This document shows positions 6,574-14,797 of a stretch of DNA of 25,626 bases, in pieces. The notes below the pieces were generated by a model. It had not been told where the DNA came from and made no database searches. It was given only the letters and a program-made list of their open reading frames with translations. The position numbers and the translations under genes are program-made. Each line of letters starts with the position of its first letter. The stretch's first letter is position 1. Source of the DNA: UBA5314 sp039679855 (lineage in GTDB: Bacteria > Bacillota > Syntrophomonadia > Syntrophomonadales > Syntrophomonadaceae); the NCBI GenBank assembly GCA_039679855.1, contig JBDKUE010000224.1, forward strand, positions 1 to 25,626, written 5' to 3'.

Positions 6574-8319
6574 ATGAGCGAATATGGTTTTTCCTTACAC
6601 CCCTATTTCAAGGAGATGCCCGGGATTGGCAAGGCCGTCAACAAGGCCAACAAGGCCAATACCGAAGAGCTCAAAAAAGTCGAAGCAGCAATAGCTGCAG
6701 AAGTTGAAAGGGTAAAAAACTCGGGTAAAGCCACCGAGGCCATGAACGGTAAAGGCGAATTGGATGTCTGGCAGCGCCTGGAATACTTGGTTGATCCCGG
6801 CTCCTGGTGCCCACTGCACTCGATTTATGATCCCAGCAGCAATGAGGAAGGCAGCACCGGGGTTGTCGATGGACTGTGCAAGATATCCGGCAAATGGGCG
6901 GTAATTATCGCATCCAATAACAAAATAATGGCCGGGGCCTGGATCGCCGGTCAGGCTGACAATATCCTGCGGGTGACCGACATGGCTAAAAGACTGCATA
7001 TACCCCTGGTATGGGTATTGAATTGCAGCGGTGTTAAATTGATGGAACAGGAAGAAGTATACGCCAACCGCAGAGGCAACGGCACCACCTTTTACCGGCA
7101 TGCTGAATTGGAACAACTGGGCATTCCGGTTATCGTCGGCATTTACGGTACCAACCCGGCCGGCGGCGGCTACCACGGCATCAGTCCCACCACCCTTATT
7201 GCCCATAAAAATGCCAATATTGCCGTAGGCGGCGGCGGTATTGTGGGTGGTATGTCACCCAAGGGCTACTTTGATGAAGAAACCGCCGAAGCCCTTATTG
7301 ACGCTACCCGTCAGTTGAGCTCCACCCCGCCGGGAAGAGTCGAAATACACTACAATGGCACCGGATTCTTCCGGGAAGTTTGCCAGACTGAACATGCGGT
7401 TTTGGACCGGATCAAACAGTACATGAAAGATATGCCGGCCTACCATGCCGACTTTTTCCGAGTGGCTGATCCAGTCGACCCCAAGTTCCCGGCCGAGGAT
7501 CTTTACAGCCTTCTTCCGGCCAATCAGAGAAGAACCTATTCCATGCCCGATATTCTGGCCAGGCTCTTTGACAACAGCGAACACCTGGAATACAAGCCCG
7601 ATTACGGCCCGGAAGTTTACTGCGGCCTGGCCAAGATAGACGGGTACCTGTGCGGCGTCATAGGCAACAACCAGGGTGCTCTGGGCGCCGAGTATCCCGA
7701 GTATACCGACAAGTATCAGGGCATGGGCGGTAAGCTCTACCGGCAGGGCCTGATCAAAATGAGCGAATTTGTCACCTTCTGCGGCCGCGACCGCATTCCC
7801 ATGGTATGGCTGCAGGACACCACCGGCATAGACGTCGGCGATATTGCGGAACGCGCTGAGCTGCTGGGCCTGGGCATGTCGCTAATCTACTCCATAGAAA
7901 ATACTGAACTGCCCATGATGCTAGTGGTTATGAGGAAGGGCACCGCCGCTGCCCACTACGTAATGGGCGGCCCCAATGCCAACAACAACAATATCTTTAC
8001 CCTTGGAACAGCGGCTACGGAAATATACGTCATGCACGGGGAAACGGCAGCAGCTGCCACCTATTCCCGCCGCCTGGTCAAGGAAAAAGACGCCGGCAAG
8101 CCCCTGGAGCCAATTATCGAAAAGATGAATGATATCGTAAAAGACTACTACGACAAATCGCGTCCTGCCTATTGCGCCAAAAAGGGTTTTGTTGACGAGG
8201 TTGTCAACCTGAGCGATTTGAGGAATTATTGCAAGGCATTTGTCGGGGCCGCTTACCAGAATCCAACCAGTATCTGCCCGCCCCATCAGATGATTACACC
8301 CAGGATTATAAAGGGATAA
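6574..8319 (+). CDS. gcdA: Glutaconyl-CoA decarboxylase alpha subunit (carboxyltransferase)
   Basis: The 581-residue length is close to Acidaminococcus fermentans GcdA (about 587) and longer than methylmalonyl-CoA or propionyl-CoA carboxyltransferases (about 510-520). Recognisable GcdA segments include PHEKANM-like AHKNANIAVGGG, VLNCSGVKLMEQEEVY, GIYGTNPAGGGYHGISP, WLQDTTGIDVGD, RKGTAAAHYVMGGP and the C-terminal NPTSICPPHQM. Two crotonase-like carboxyltransferase halves are present. The enzyme moves the carboxyl group of glutaconyl-CoA to biotin on GcdC, giving crotonyl-CoA. The carboxybiotin is then decarboxylated by the membrane subunit GcdB with Na+ export. It is co-transcribed with the upstream dehydrogenase under a sigma-54 promoter and followed by a hairpin terminator. 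ATG at 6574 has GGGAGG upstream. Confidence 0.93.
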   Translation: MSEYGFSLHPYFKEMPGIGKAVNKANKANTEELKKVEAAIAAEVERVKNSGKATEAMNGKGELDVWQRLEYLVDPGSWCPLHSIYDPSSNEEGSTGVVDGLCKISGKWAVIIASNNKIMAGAWIAGQADNILRVTDMAKRLHIPLVWVLNCSGVKLMEQEEVYANRRGNGTTFYRHAELEQLGIPVIVGIYGTNPAGGGYHGISPTTLIAHKNANIAVGGGGIVGGMSPKGYFDEETAEALIDATRQLSSTPPGRVEIHYNGTGFFREVCQTEHAVLDRIKQYMKDMPAYHADFFRVADPVDPKFPAEDLYSLLPANQRRTYSMPDILARLFDNSEHLEYKPDYGPEVYCGLAKIDGYLCGVIGNNQGALGAEYPEYTDKYQGMGGKLYRQGLIKMSEFVTFCGRDRIPMVWLQDTTGIDVGDIAERAELLGLGMSLIYSIENTELPMMLVVMRKGTAAAHYVMGGPNANNNNIFTLGTAATEIYVMHGETAAAATYSRRLVKEKDAGKPLEPIIEKMNDIVKDYYDKSRPAYCAKKGFVDEVVNLSDLRNYCKAFVGAAYQNPTSICPPHQMITPRIIKG

Positions 8320-8349
8320 TTGACCTTAAACCTCCCGCCTCTTTATATA

Positions 8350-8386
8350 GACCCGCCGTGTGAGGAGCTCCATGGCGGGTCGTTTA
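8350..8386 (+). terminator. Hairpin terminator after gcdA
   Basis: GACCCGCC (8350-8357) pairs perfectly with GGCGGGTC (8374-8381), with a GGAGCTCC palindrome in the loop. It is followed by GTTTATAT. The T-tract is short, so termination may be partial and allow read-through into the regulator gene. Confidence 0.6.
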
Positions 8387-8543
8387 TATCTCGTATATTT
8401 TTTAGTGATGAAGCTTTTCACATGAAATTAGTTGGCCCGGAAGAGTATACTAGAATTGGTATGCAAACTATTTGCGTTAATAGATTATTCATGTTTTAAT
8501 AATTCAAACCGGGTTAGTTAAAATCGAAAGGAGGGGTAACATA

Positions 8544-10655
8544 GTGGATTTTGTCACTTTTCCCAATTCGTACATTCTGGTAAAGGACCTGCTAAACACA
8601 GATTTTCAGCCGCTTCATCCCGATGATTCTTTACGCACGGTTGTGAGCAAGTATAAAGAGACCAAAGTGGAAACCCTTCCGGTTGTCGATGATGAAGGTA
8701 AATTGTTGGGAGTTCTGCCCCGGAGAAGGCTTTATAACGCTATCCTGGACAATGAAAGCCTTGATAAACCATGCAGCCGGTACATGGTGGCAACTCCCTA
8801 CGCTCTTTCTTCCGATCTCAGCTACAACGAACTGACTTTCATTGCCAAGGTCAACCAGACCCAAGTTGGTACCGTACCGGTAGTCGATACGGATAATAAA
8901 CTGGTTGGTGTATCTGGAAAATTGGAATACGTCAGGGAGACCCTCAACCTCACCAGCAAGGCCAAGGCCCACCTGGAATCGATCTTTCAGGCCATGAATG
9001 AGGGAATAGTAGCCACAGATGAAAAGGGCCAAATTGTCCATATCAACCGGGCAGCTGAAAAACTGTTTGGAATTGACGTCTGCGATGTAATAGGACAGCC
9101 TATTACCGATATATTTCCGGAATTGAGCTTTGACTACACCCAGCAGCTCGGTGTCAGGCATACCATTCGTTCAATTCCCGTAATAGTCAATCAAGTCCCG
9201 ATCATTCAGGGTAATGTTACTACCGGAATGAACTACGCTTTTTTGGATTTATCCGCTTTTGATAAAATTGCTACCGAACTTGAAATCGTAAAAAGATTAC
9301 AGGCCAACCTCCAGGGGGTCCTGAGCGCTTCTTCCGACGGAGTGATTGTGACCAATTCGGAAGGGCTGATTGAATTCTATAATGAAGGTGCCGTCAAGCT
9401 GCTTAAGGATTCGCCGCAAACCCTTATTGGCCAGCCAATTGAAGGGATTTTGGGGAACCACACCTCAATTAATGTTGCCCGTACCGGGATACCTGAAGTT
9501 GAGGTATGCTCGATTGACGGCAGGAACTGTATGGTTTCACACGTTCCGGTTAATATAAAAAGATCCGCCGGTCTCCCGGTAGGTGTAGTGAGCACCGTAT
9601 ACCTTGATGACAACCGCCTAACCGAGGAACTGGCCCGAAAATGGTTTTCATTACAACAGCAAATCCAGTACTATCGCGGAGAACTTGAAAGACAGGGAGC
9701 AACCGGCGATCTCGAGTTCAATAAAATAGTTACTGCAAATGCCTATTTCATTTCCCTGAAAAAAGAAATGAAAAAAGTCGCCTGCAGCACATCAACAGTT
9801 CTCATCACTGGAGAAAGCGGTGTCGGCAAAGATATGTTTGCCCGCGCCCTGCACGCGGCCAGTAAACGAGCCAGACGGCCTTTTGTAAAGGTCAACTGCG
9901 CCGCCATACCGGAAACCCTTTTAGAATCAGAGCTTTTTGGCTACGAGCCGGGTTCCTTTACCGGCGCTTTAAAGAAGGGAAAACCGGGGTATTTTGAGCA
10001 GGCCCACGAAGGAACCATTTTCCTGGATGAAATCGGTGAAATGCCCTTGTCTATTCAGGTGAAAGTTCTGCAGGTTTTGCAGGAAAAGCAGTTCATGCGT
10101 GTCGGAGGGACCAGGACCCAGACTGTGGATGTTAGGATAATCGCCGCCACTAACCGGGATTTGCGTGAGGCTATGGCTAAAGGAGAGTTTCGTGAGGATC
10201 TTTACTATCGTCTAAACGTGATAGAATTCAGCCTTCCTCCTCTACGCGCCAGGTCTGAGGATATACTGCCCCTGGCGGAAGTATTTATTCAAAAGTACAA
10301 CCGCATTCTGGGCACGTTTGTTACCGGACTAAGTCAGGAAGCCCGGGAGGCTTTAACTTCTTATTCGTGGCCGGGAAATATAAGAGAACTGGAAAACGCA
10401 ATAGAAAGGGCCGCTAATTATGTCTGGGAGGGTGAGATAAACCAAGAGCACCTCCCTGCCCATATTTACGAATACGTTGAAGTAAATAAGCCTGAACAAA
10501 CCTCTCTTTCTTTGTCCTCCCTGGAAGACGTGGAAAAGGACATTATTCTCGACGCTTTGAAGAAAACAGATGGAAACAAAAGCGCAGCAGCCCGCCTGCT
10601 CAAGATCAGCCGTTCATCATTTTATGAGAAGCTGGCCAAACACGGCATAAGCTAG
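8544..10655 (+). CDS. Sigma-54-dependent transcriptional activator with CBS pair and PAS domains
   Basis: This 703-residue protein has two CBS motifs (about residues 8-130), a PAS domain (about 145-200), a second PAS-like domain (about 260-300), an AAA+ sigma-54 interaction domain (about 400-625) and a C-terminal Fis-type helix-turn-helix (about 665-700, NKSAAARLLKISRSSFYEKL). Key AAA+ elements are present: Walker A GESGVGK (423-429), the sigma-54-contacting loop GSFTGA (470-475) and Walker B GTIFLDE (490-496). There is no receiver domain, so control is probably by ligands sensed through CBS (often adenine nucleotides) or PAS. Four sigma-54 promoters and two inverted repeats surround it, making it the likely activator of the glutaconyl-CoA genes. 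The start is GTG with AAAGGAGGGG. It converges on the MFS gene with a 7-nt gap. Confidence 0.93.
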   Translation: MDFVTFPNSYILVKDLLNTDFQPLHPDDSLRTVVSKYKETKVETLPVVDDEGKLLGVLPRRRLYNAILDNESLDKPCSRYMVATPYALSSDLSYNELTFIAKVNQTQVGTVPVVDTDNKLVGVSGKLEYVRETLNLTSKAKAHLESIFQAMNEGIVATDEKGQIVHINRAAEKLFGIDVCDVIGQPITDIFPELSFDYTQQLGVRHTIRSIPVIVNQVPIIQGNVTTGMNYAFLDLSAFDKIATELEIVKRLQANLQGVLSASSDGVIVTNSEGLIEFYNEGAVKLLKDSPQTLIGQPIEGILGNHTSINVARTGIPEVEVCSIDGRNCMVSHVPVNIKRSAGLPVGVVSTVYLDDNRLTEELARKWFSLQQQIQYYRGELERQGATGDLEFNKIVTANAYFISLKKEMKKVACSTSTVLITGESGVGKDMFARALHAASKRARRPFVKVNCAAIPETLLESELFGYEPGSFTGALKKGKPGYFEQAHEGTIFLDEIGEMPLSIQVKVLQVLQEKQFMRVGGTRTQTVDVRIIAATNRDLREAMAKGEFREDLYYRLNVIEFSLPPLRARSEDILPLAEVFIQKYNRILGTFVTGLSQEAREALTSYSWPGNIRELENAIERAANYVWEGEINQEHLPAHIYEYVEVNKPEQTSLSLSSLEDVEKDIILDALKKTDGNKSAAARLLKISRSSFYEKLAKHGIS

Positions 10656-10662
10656 CTCATAG

Positions 10663-11955
10663 TTAAATCTTCTCTCTTTTCAAGAAGAAAAGCCGTTGGG
10701 GATTTCGCCTTACAAAAATCATGCAGCAAACCGCCATCAATGCCACAGCGGCCAAAACCTTCCAGGCTATGCTGTATGAATAGACCGGATCATACAGCCG
10801 CGCCACCCCAATGGGTCCTACAGCCCCCCCCAGCAAACCGGCCATGGTTATCGTGCCCCAGATCTTGCCCATGGAACCCACTCCGAAGCGGTCTGCAACC
10901 ACTGCTGACAGAGTCATAGCCGCTCCATGGGCTAGGCCTACAACCAGAACCACCAGGAAAATCATCTTTACCCCCCCGGGATTATAAGCGAAGAGCAGGC
11001 ATCCCGCACAGAAGAGCGAATAGGAAATGATCATCATTATTTTCCGGTCCTTCACCATATCGGCCAGCCAGGCCCAGGCCACTCCGCTTCCCGCGGCGAT
11101 CAAGCCGGTATAGCCGAACAGGGTAGCAGCTTTCACGCGGGTCAAACCCATGTCGCACATGGCCATGACCGCATGGTTGGTTATGGAATACCAGGTAAAC
11201 AAATAGCCCAGGTAGCCAAACAGGAGCAGCCAGAATTCCCTGGTTGAGAGAGCTTCTTTAAACGACCAGTCCCGTCCGTGGCAAACGGAGATCTTATCCA
11301 CGGTGCTCCTGGCCTCTTCAATTTGCCGGGCTTCCCCGGCACTCATACCGTCGACATACTGGCCCACCTCCCGGGGATGGTTCTTGACCAGCAGACCTAC
11401 CAGCAGAATAACCATCAGTCCGGTCACTATTCCCAAACCGGTTACCGCGTTCCTCCAGCCAAATGCTTCAATAAGATAGGCCAACAGGGGATTGAATACG
11501 AACAATCCGAATCCGGTCCCAACCGACACCAGGCCTGCGGCCAGGCCCCGCTTGCGCACAAACCAGCGCGAAACCATGGTGGTATTGACTACCATGCCTG
11601 CGCCCACCGCCGCCAGTGAAAACAAAACTCCATAGGAAAGATATACACTGAACAGGCTTCGCGCCTGCCCGAAGATGGTCAGTGAGACAGCCATAATAAA
11701 AGCTCCCGCCAGAATCATCTTTTTAGGCCCAAAACGGTCCAACAGAGCGCCTCCAAAGGGCTGTAGAAATGCCTGGCTGAGTATGCTCAGAGAAAATACG
11801 CTGGTTACCATCGCCCTGCTCCACCCGAATTCATCGAGTAAAGCGCCGAAAAGCGTGCCGAAACAGAACTTGTTGCCGTATATAATAGTAATTACAATAA
11901 ATCCTATGAGAGCAATAACCCATCCATAATAAAGCCTTGATGAGATTTTTTGCAT
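10663..11955 (-). CDS. Major facilitator superfamily transporter (monocarboxylate/oxalate-formate type)
   Basis: This 430-residue protein has about 12 hydrophobic helices. The N-terminal pattern YYGWVIALIGF, FGWSRAMVTSVFSL, the loop DRFGPKKMILAG, SRWFVRKRGLAAGLVSVGTGFG, and a long central cytoplasmic loop (about residues 195-225) are typical of MFS carriers of the monocarboxylate-porter / oxalate-formate-antiporter kind. It probably carries a small carboxylate across the cytoplasmic membrane. A glutarate, acetate or butyrate substrate is plausible from context but cannot be read from sequence. The frame could start with TTG at 11958; the adjacent ATG at 11955, 8 nt after GGGG, is preferred. 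It has no sigma-54 site; an extended -10 (TATACT) upstream suggests housekeeping control. Confidence 0.85.
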   Translation of the reverse strand: MQKISSRLYYGWVIALIGFIVITIIYGNKFCFGTLFGALLDEFGWSRAMVTSVFSLSILSQAFLQPFGGALLDRFGPKKMILAGAFIMAVSLTIFGQARSLFSVYLSYGVLFSLAAVGAGMVVNTTMVSRWFVRKRGLAAGLVSVGTGFGLFVFNPLLAYLIEAFGWRNAVTGLGIVTGLMVILLVGLLVKNHPREVGQYVDGMSAGEARQIEEARSTVDKISVCHGRDWSFKEALSTREFWLLLFGYLGYLFTWYSITNHAVMAMCDMGLTRVKAATLFGYTGLIAAGSGVAWAWLADMVKDRKIMMIISYSLFCAGCLLFAYNPGGVKMIFLVVLVVGLAHGAAMTLSAVVADRFGVGSMGKIWGTITMAGLLGGAVGPIGVARLYDPVYSYSIAWKVLAAVALMAVCCMIFVRRNPQRLFFLKREKI

Positions 11956-12020
11956 CAATTAATCCCCTTCCCCTTAAGCAGTCACAAAATTATGGCGGGA
12001 TCATGTCTCCCTCTTAAAAA

Positions 12021-12029
12021 AGTATAACA
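12021..12029 (-). promoter_or_regulatory. Possible extended -10 promoter for the MFS gene
   Basis: On the minus strand TGTTATACT provides an extended -10 (TGnTATACT) about 65 nt before the MFS start. No good -35 hexamer is present at 17 nt. A start near 12014 would be expected. Confidence 0.35.
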
Positions 12030-12127
12030 TCCGAAACGTCCTGGCTGGCTTGCAACTGGAAGGCAGGATTCACCAAAATTCTAGAAATTTTAAGCCACAG
12101 CTTGTCACCGCGCATCCCGGTTAATAC

Positions 12128-12165
12128 CCAATGCCTGCAGATCACAGTCTACCTGCAGGCATTGG
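12128..12165. terminator. 13-bp stem-loop between gcdC and the MFS gene
   Basis: CCAATGCCTGCAG (12128-12140) and CTGCAGGCATTGG (12153-12165) pair perfectly around a 12-nt loop. Neither side carries a clear T-run. It may end or stabilise the gcdC mRNA and insulate the downstream MFS gene. Confidence 0.5.
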
Positions 12166-12182
12166 TTGCACGGATTTATATT

Positions 12183-12215
12183 ATCTATCCATTATTGTGG
12201 CGGTAGCGGATAGAT
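12183..12215. repeat. 8-bp stem-loop just after the gcdC stop
   Basis: ATCTATCC (12183-12190) and GGATAGAT (12208-12215) form a perfect 8-bp stem with a 17-nt loop, 18 nt beyond the gcdC stop codon. With the 13-bp stem that follows, it makes a double hairpin at the 3' end of the gcdC message. There is no T-tract. Confidence 0.4.
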
Positions 12216-12233
12216 GGAGCGAGGATTTAAATG

Positions 12234-12446
12234 CTACTCAAGAACAACTAAAATATCTCCTTCGTTAACGCGATCGCCTACTTTGACCTTGATTTCCTTT
12301 ATGGTTCCGTCTTCTGGTACAAACACCGGGTTTTCCATCTTCATGGCCTCAATAATTATGATTTCATCGTCCTCGGTTACTTGATCGCCGACATTGAAGT
12401 TGATTGCCAGTATTTTCCCAGCCAGGGGACTTTCTACATTAGCCAT
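12234..12446 (-). CDS. gcdC: Biotin carboxyl carrier subunit of glutaconyl-CoA decarboxylase
   Basis: This 70-residue protein is a single biotinyl/lipoyl domain: MANVESPLAGKIL at the start, the biotin-attachment motif EAMKMEN with Lys36, and VKVGDRVNEGDILVVLE at the end. It would carry the carboxyl group from GcdA to GcdB. Known GcdC proteins such as that of A. fermentans are about twice this length and carry a long Ala/Pro-rich linker; none is present here. It is alone on the minus strand with AGGAGG 8 nt before ATG. Its own sigma-54 promoter is at 12605-12620, facing away from the gcdB operon. A similar small protein serves other biotin decarboxylases, but gcdA and gcdB on either side and shared promoter type make the assignment strong. 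Confidence 0.87.
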   Translation of the reverse strand: MANVESPLAGKILAINFNVGDQVTEDDEIIIIEAMKMENPVFVPEDGTIKEIKVKVGDRVNEGDILVVLE

Positions 12447-12489
12447 TGTTATAACCTCCTGTTAATTTAATGTTATTTTTACCTGGGTG

Positions 12490-12519
12490 TTTAGAATGCA
12501 GCCGGCTGCACACTGTCAA
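12490..12519 (-). promoter_or_regulatory. Possible sigma-A promoter with palindrome in the spacer, upstream of gcdC
   Basis: On the minus strand a perfect TTGACA (12514-12519) is followed after 18 nt by TCTAAA (12490-12495). The 14-bp perfect palindrome TGCAGCCGGCTGCA (12497-12510) fills the spacer. That is the position expected for a repressor operator. It lies within the leader of the sigma-54 transcript, about 45-75 nt before gcdC. Confidence 0.35.
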
Positions 12520-12604
12520 GTGCATAATTTCAATCTGTTGTTCTCCCAAAACCTCCTTTTGATCAGTACTAGGCGGTAAGTCAGGCCCAATTGTCAATAA
12601 ACAA

Positions 12605-12620
12605 TGCAATTACTATGCCA
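12605..12620 (-). promoter_or_regulatory. Sigma-54 (-24/-12) promoter for gcdC
   Basis: On the minus strand the site reads TGGCATAGTAATTGCA. The GG and GC dinucleotides are correctly spaced, with TTGCA at -12 and only the sixth base off TGGCAC. The predicted start near 12593 gives a leader of about 147 nt before gcdC. The inverted repeat at 12849-12868 is 228 bp upstream. Confidence 0.8.
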
Positions 12621-12848
12621 AAAGGCAGGTAATTCTTCTAATTGAATTGGATTGGGCCGCAATACGCCCCTTCAACTCATTATTAAATCTAATTCCAGCG
12701 CCTGATTCTCTTTTTTTTTGGACCCGTTTGTCTTTACTAACATCTGTAAATAGGGTTCCTATCTCTGCATCATTCCCTATGGTTTAACCTTGACTTCGAT
12801 CAAAAAGCGTCACAGGTTGATAAAGTGTTTGTCTGCTTACCCATACAT

Positions 12849-12868
12849 GTGTAGGGAAATGCGTACAC
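12849..12868. promoter_or_regulatory. Second inverted-repeat activator site (UAS)
   Basis: GTGTAGGGAAATGCGTACAC has perfect 5-bp ends (GTGTA/TACAC) and the same 20-bp length as the site at 4808-4827. Both are preceded by CCATAC and followed by TT or TTA-like AT-rich DNA. It sits between divergent sigma-54 promoters, 96 bp from the plus-strand -24 element. Confidence 0.68.
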
Positions 12869-12964
12869 TTTGTTTTAAAACATAACGCCCTTTACATGCC
12901 CGATAAAGTTTATTTCAAGCGCCTGACTGTTATTTTGTCTGGAATTATGGGGTTTCTTTCAGGT

Positions 12965-12980
12965 TGGTATATTTCTTGCA
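12965..12980 (+). promoter_or_regulatory. Sigma-54 (-24/-12) promoter for the transporter-gcdB operon
   Basis: TGGTATATTTCTTGCA keeps the GG and GC at the right spacing and TTGCA at -12. The C at position 4 is replaced by T, so it is the weakest of the four. The predicted start near 12991 leaves a long leader of about 460 nt. Confidence 0.72.
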
Positions 12981-13450
12981 ATTTAAAGCAGTAACATAAA
13001 CTTTTCATTTTAATTTGTAAGGCTGTTCAGTAACAAGGGGGGATGTATTTTCGGAACAATCGGGTCCAGCGACCATATAAGCAGGATTCTCCGGCCTTTC
13101 CTTGCTATCCCCCGCTCAATACAAATTCCAACCCTCTATTTGGATAAGTATTGGCTGTCAACATAAGGCCGGTCTTAAGTCAACTGAATACGAAGAAATC
13201 ATCGCTAATAGGTCATGAAAAGTAAGATTTCCTTTATAGGAACCAGGTCAAAGCGGGCAATCGTTGAACAAGGGCTCAACCCGGGGCAGTGTTAGATTAG
13301 AAATACAACTACCCCGCCCTTATCTAGTTCAAGCAGTTGTGGGGGAAGGAACAGTTAAAAATTATGGATGACGCCACACGCAGGCAGACAAGCCACTTTA
13401 TTAGCTCTTCCGTTTCTCTGGTGTACGTAATATAAGAAGGGGTCGTAACA

Positions 13451-14728
13451 ATGCAAAGTCTTAACGCAACTATTGCTGTTGCGATTTTTGTAGCAGCCTA
13501 CGGAATAATAATGTCGGAAAAGCTTAATCGAGCCGTGGTAAGTCTCGCCGGAGCGGTTATCATCATTGCCACCGGTGTCTTGACCCAATCAGAAGCCATT
13601 GCGAGTATCGATTTCAATACCCTGGGACTACTTCTAGGGATGATGATAATTGTCATAATCACTCGAAGAAGCGGCGTTTTCGAGTACATAGCCATTAAGG
13701 CCGCAAAGGTAGCCAAAGGCGATCCGATTAAAATACTCATTCTCCTATCGATAATAACCGCCCTTTTGTCTGCGTTTATGGGCAGTGTGACGGTGGCCCT
13801 GTTAATAGTGCCGGTAACTTTTTCAATTACCGACAGGCTCAACGTTAATCCCGGAGGTTTTCTCGTAAGTGAAATAATCAGCTCGAATATAGGAGGCACC
13901 TGCACTCCGGTAGGGGATCCTCCCAATATGTTGATAGGTTCAGCAACTCATATGCAGTTTATGGACTTTGTAGCCAATCTTACACCGGTAATTCTGGTTA
14001 TCCTGGCTGTGACCATTGTGCTGATTTTGTTCATTTATCGCAAGAAGTTGAAAGTTACAGAGCAAGACAAGATGAAGGTTTTGGAATTAAACGAGTTTGA
14101 GTCGATTAAAGATTGGGCCTTACTCAAAAAATCGCTGGTTGTTCTGGCCCTGACAATTATCGGTTTTTTCTTTCAACAGGCACTGCAACTGCAGACAGCT
14201 ACTATTGCCCTGGTGGGGGCGGTGCTCCTGTTGTTGATTACTAAAGAAGAGCCGGAAGATGTTCTGTTGTCGGTGGAATGGCCCACCCTGTTCTTCTTCA
14301 TCGGGTTGTTTATTCTGGTTGAATCCCTGGTTAAGGTCGGAGTTATCAACAGTATTGCCCGGCAATCCCTGGCTCTGACCCAGGGCAGCATCCCCTTGAC
14401 CACGCTCTTGATACTCTGGATGTCAGGAATATTTTCGGCCTTTGTGGATAATATCCCCTTTGTAACGGCCATGATTCCTCTAATCAAAGATATCGGTGAG
14501 CTAACTGGAATGCCTTTAGATCCTTTATGGTGGTCTTTAGCCCTGGGAACCTGCCTGGGAGGCAATGGAACCTTGATCGGCGCTTCGGCCAACGTGGTAA
14601 TAGCCGGCATCAGTGAAAGGCAGGGATATAATATTACATTTATGCGTTTCTTCAAAGTGGGTTTCCCGCTGATGCTTGTATCACTGTTGATGTGTACGGT
14701 GTATGTGTATTTCAGATATTTGAATTAG
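13451..14728 (+). CDS. ArsB/NhaD/SLC13-like (IT superfamily) ion transporter
   Basis: The 425-residue protein is very hydrophobic with about 10-12 helices. It shows the duplicated re-entrant signatures of the ion transporter superfamily: SSNIGGTCTPVGDPPNMLIG in the first half and LGTCLGGNGTLIGASANVV in the second. SAFVDNIPFVTAMIPL matches the ArsB/P-protein/NhaD pattern. Members move arsenite, Na+/H+ or dicarboxylates. The sequence alone does not fix the substrate. It is the first gene of the operon that ends in the Na+ pump subunit gcdB and starts from a sigma-54 promoter. A role as Na+-coupled dicarboxylate (glutarate) importer, or as Na+/H+ antiporter balancing the pump, fits. The ATG is preceded by AAGAAGGGG. 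Confidence 0.8.
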   Translation: MQSLNATIAVAIFVAAYGIIMSEKLNRAVVSLAGAVIIIATGVLTQSEAIASIDFNTLGLLLGMMIIVIITRRSGVFEYIAIKAAKVAKGDPIKILILLSIITALLSAFMGSVTVALLIVPVTFSITDRLNVNPGGFLVSEIISSNIGGTCTPVGDPPNMLIGSATHMQFMDFVANLTPVILVILAVTIVLILFIYRKKLKVTEQDKMKVLELNEFESIKDWALLKKSLVVLALTIIGFFFQQALQLQTATIALVGAVLLLLITKEEPEDVLLSVEWPTLFFFIGLFILVESLVKVGVINSIARQSLALTQGSIPLTTLLILWMSGIFSAFVDNIPFVTAMIPLIKDIGELTGMPLDPLWWSLALGTCLGGNGTLIGASANVVIAGISERQGYNITFMRFFKVGFPLMLVSLLMCTVYVYFRYLN

Positions 14729-14797
14729 ATGATCTGTAAAAACGGATTGTATTTTTGTAGCAATATACGATCAAAGACAGGTAAAGGGGAGGATAGG

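Larger units (their letters stand above)
12447..13450. promoter_or_regulatory. Divergent regulatory region between gcdC and the ion transporter gene
   Basis: About 1 kb without a convincing gene. It holds two divergent sigma-54 promoters, one inverted-repeat activator site, the possible sigma-A promoter near gcdC, and a plus-strand leader of about 460 nt (12991-13450). That leader contains small hairpins (TTCCT-TTAT-AGGAA near 13229-13242; CGGGGCAGT/ACTACCCCG at 13282-13316, one mismatch) but no RNA family I recognise. Confidence 0.65.

Noticed and set aside
6574..8319. Methylmalonyl-CoA or propionyl-CoA carboxyltransferase as an alternative for gcdA
   Set aside because: The protein is about 60-70 residues longer than those enzymes and matches GcdA-specific segments at both ends; the neighbouring glutaryl-type dehydrogenase and crotonyl-CoA genes fit only glutaconyl-CoA.
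8458..8476. TGG...TTTGC resembling a sigma-54 promoter, and the palindrome GCAAA-CTA-TTTGC, upstream of the regulator gene
   Set aside because: GG-to-GC spacing is three bases too long for sigma-54. The palindrome is short and AT-rich, seen once, so it is not called as an operator.
12041..12054. TGGCTGGCTTGCA near the MFS gene as a sigma-54 site
   Set aside because: Spacing between GG and GC is too short by three bases and it points the wrong way for the MFS gene.
13282..13316. Hairpin CGGGGCAGT/ACTACCCCG in the transporter leader as a terminator or riboswitch
   Set aside because: One mismatch, a 17-nt loop and no T-run; no known RNA family pattern recognised.
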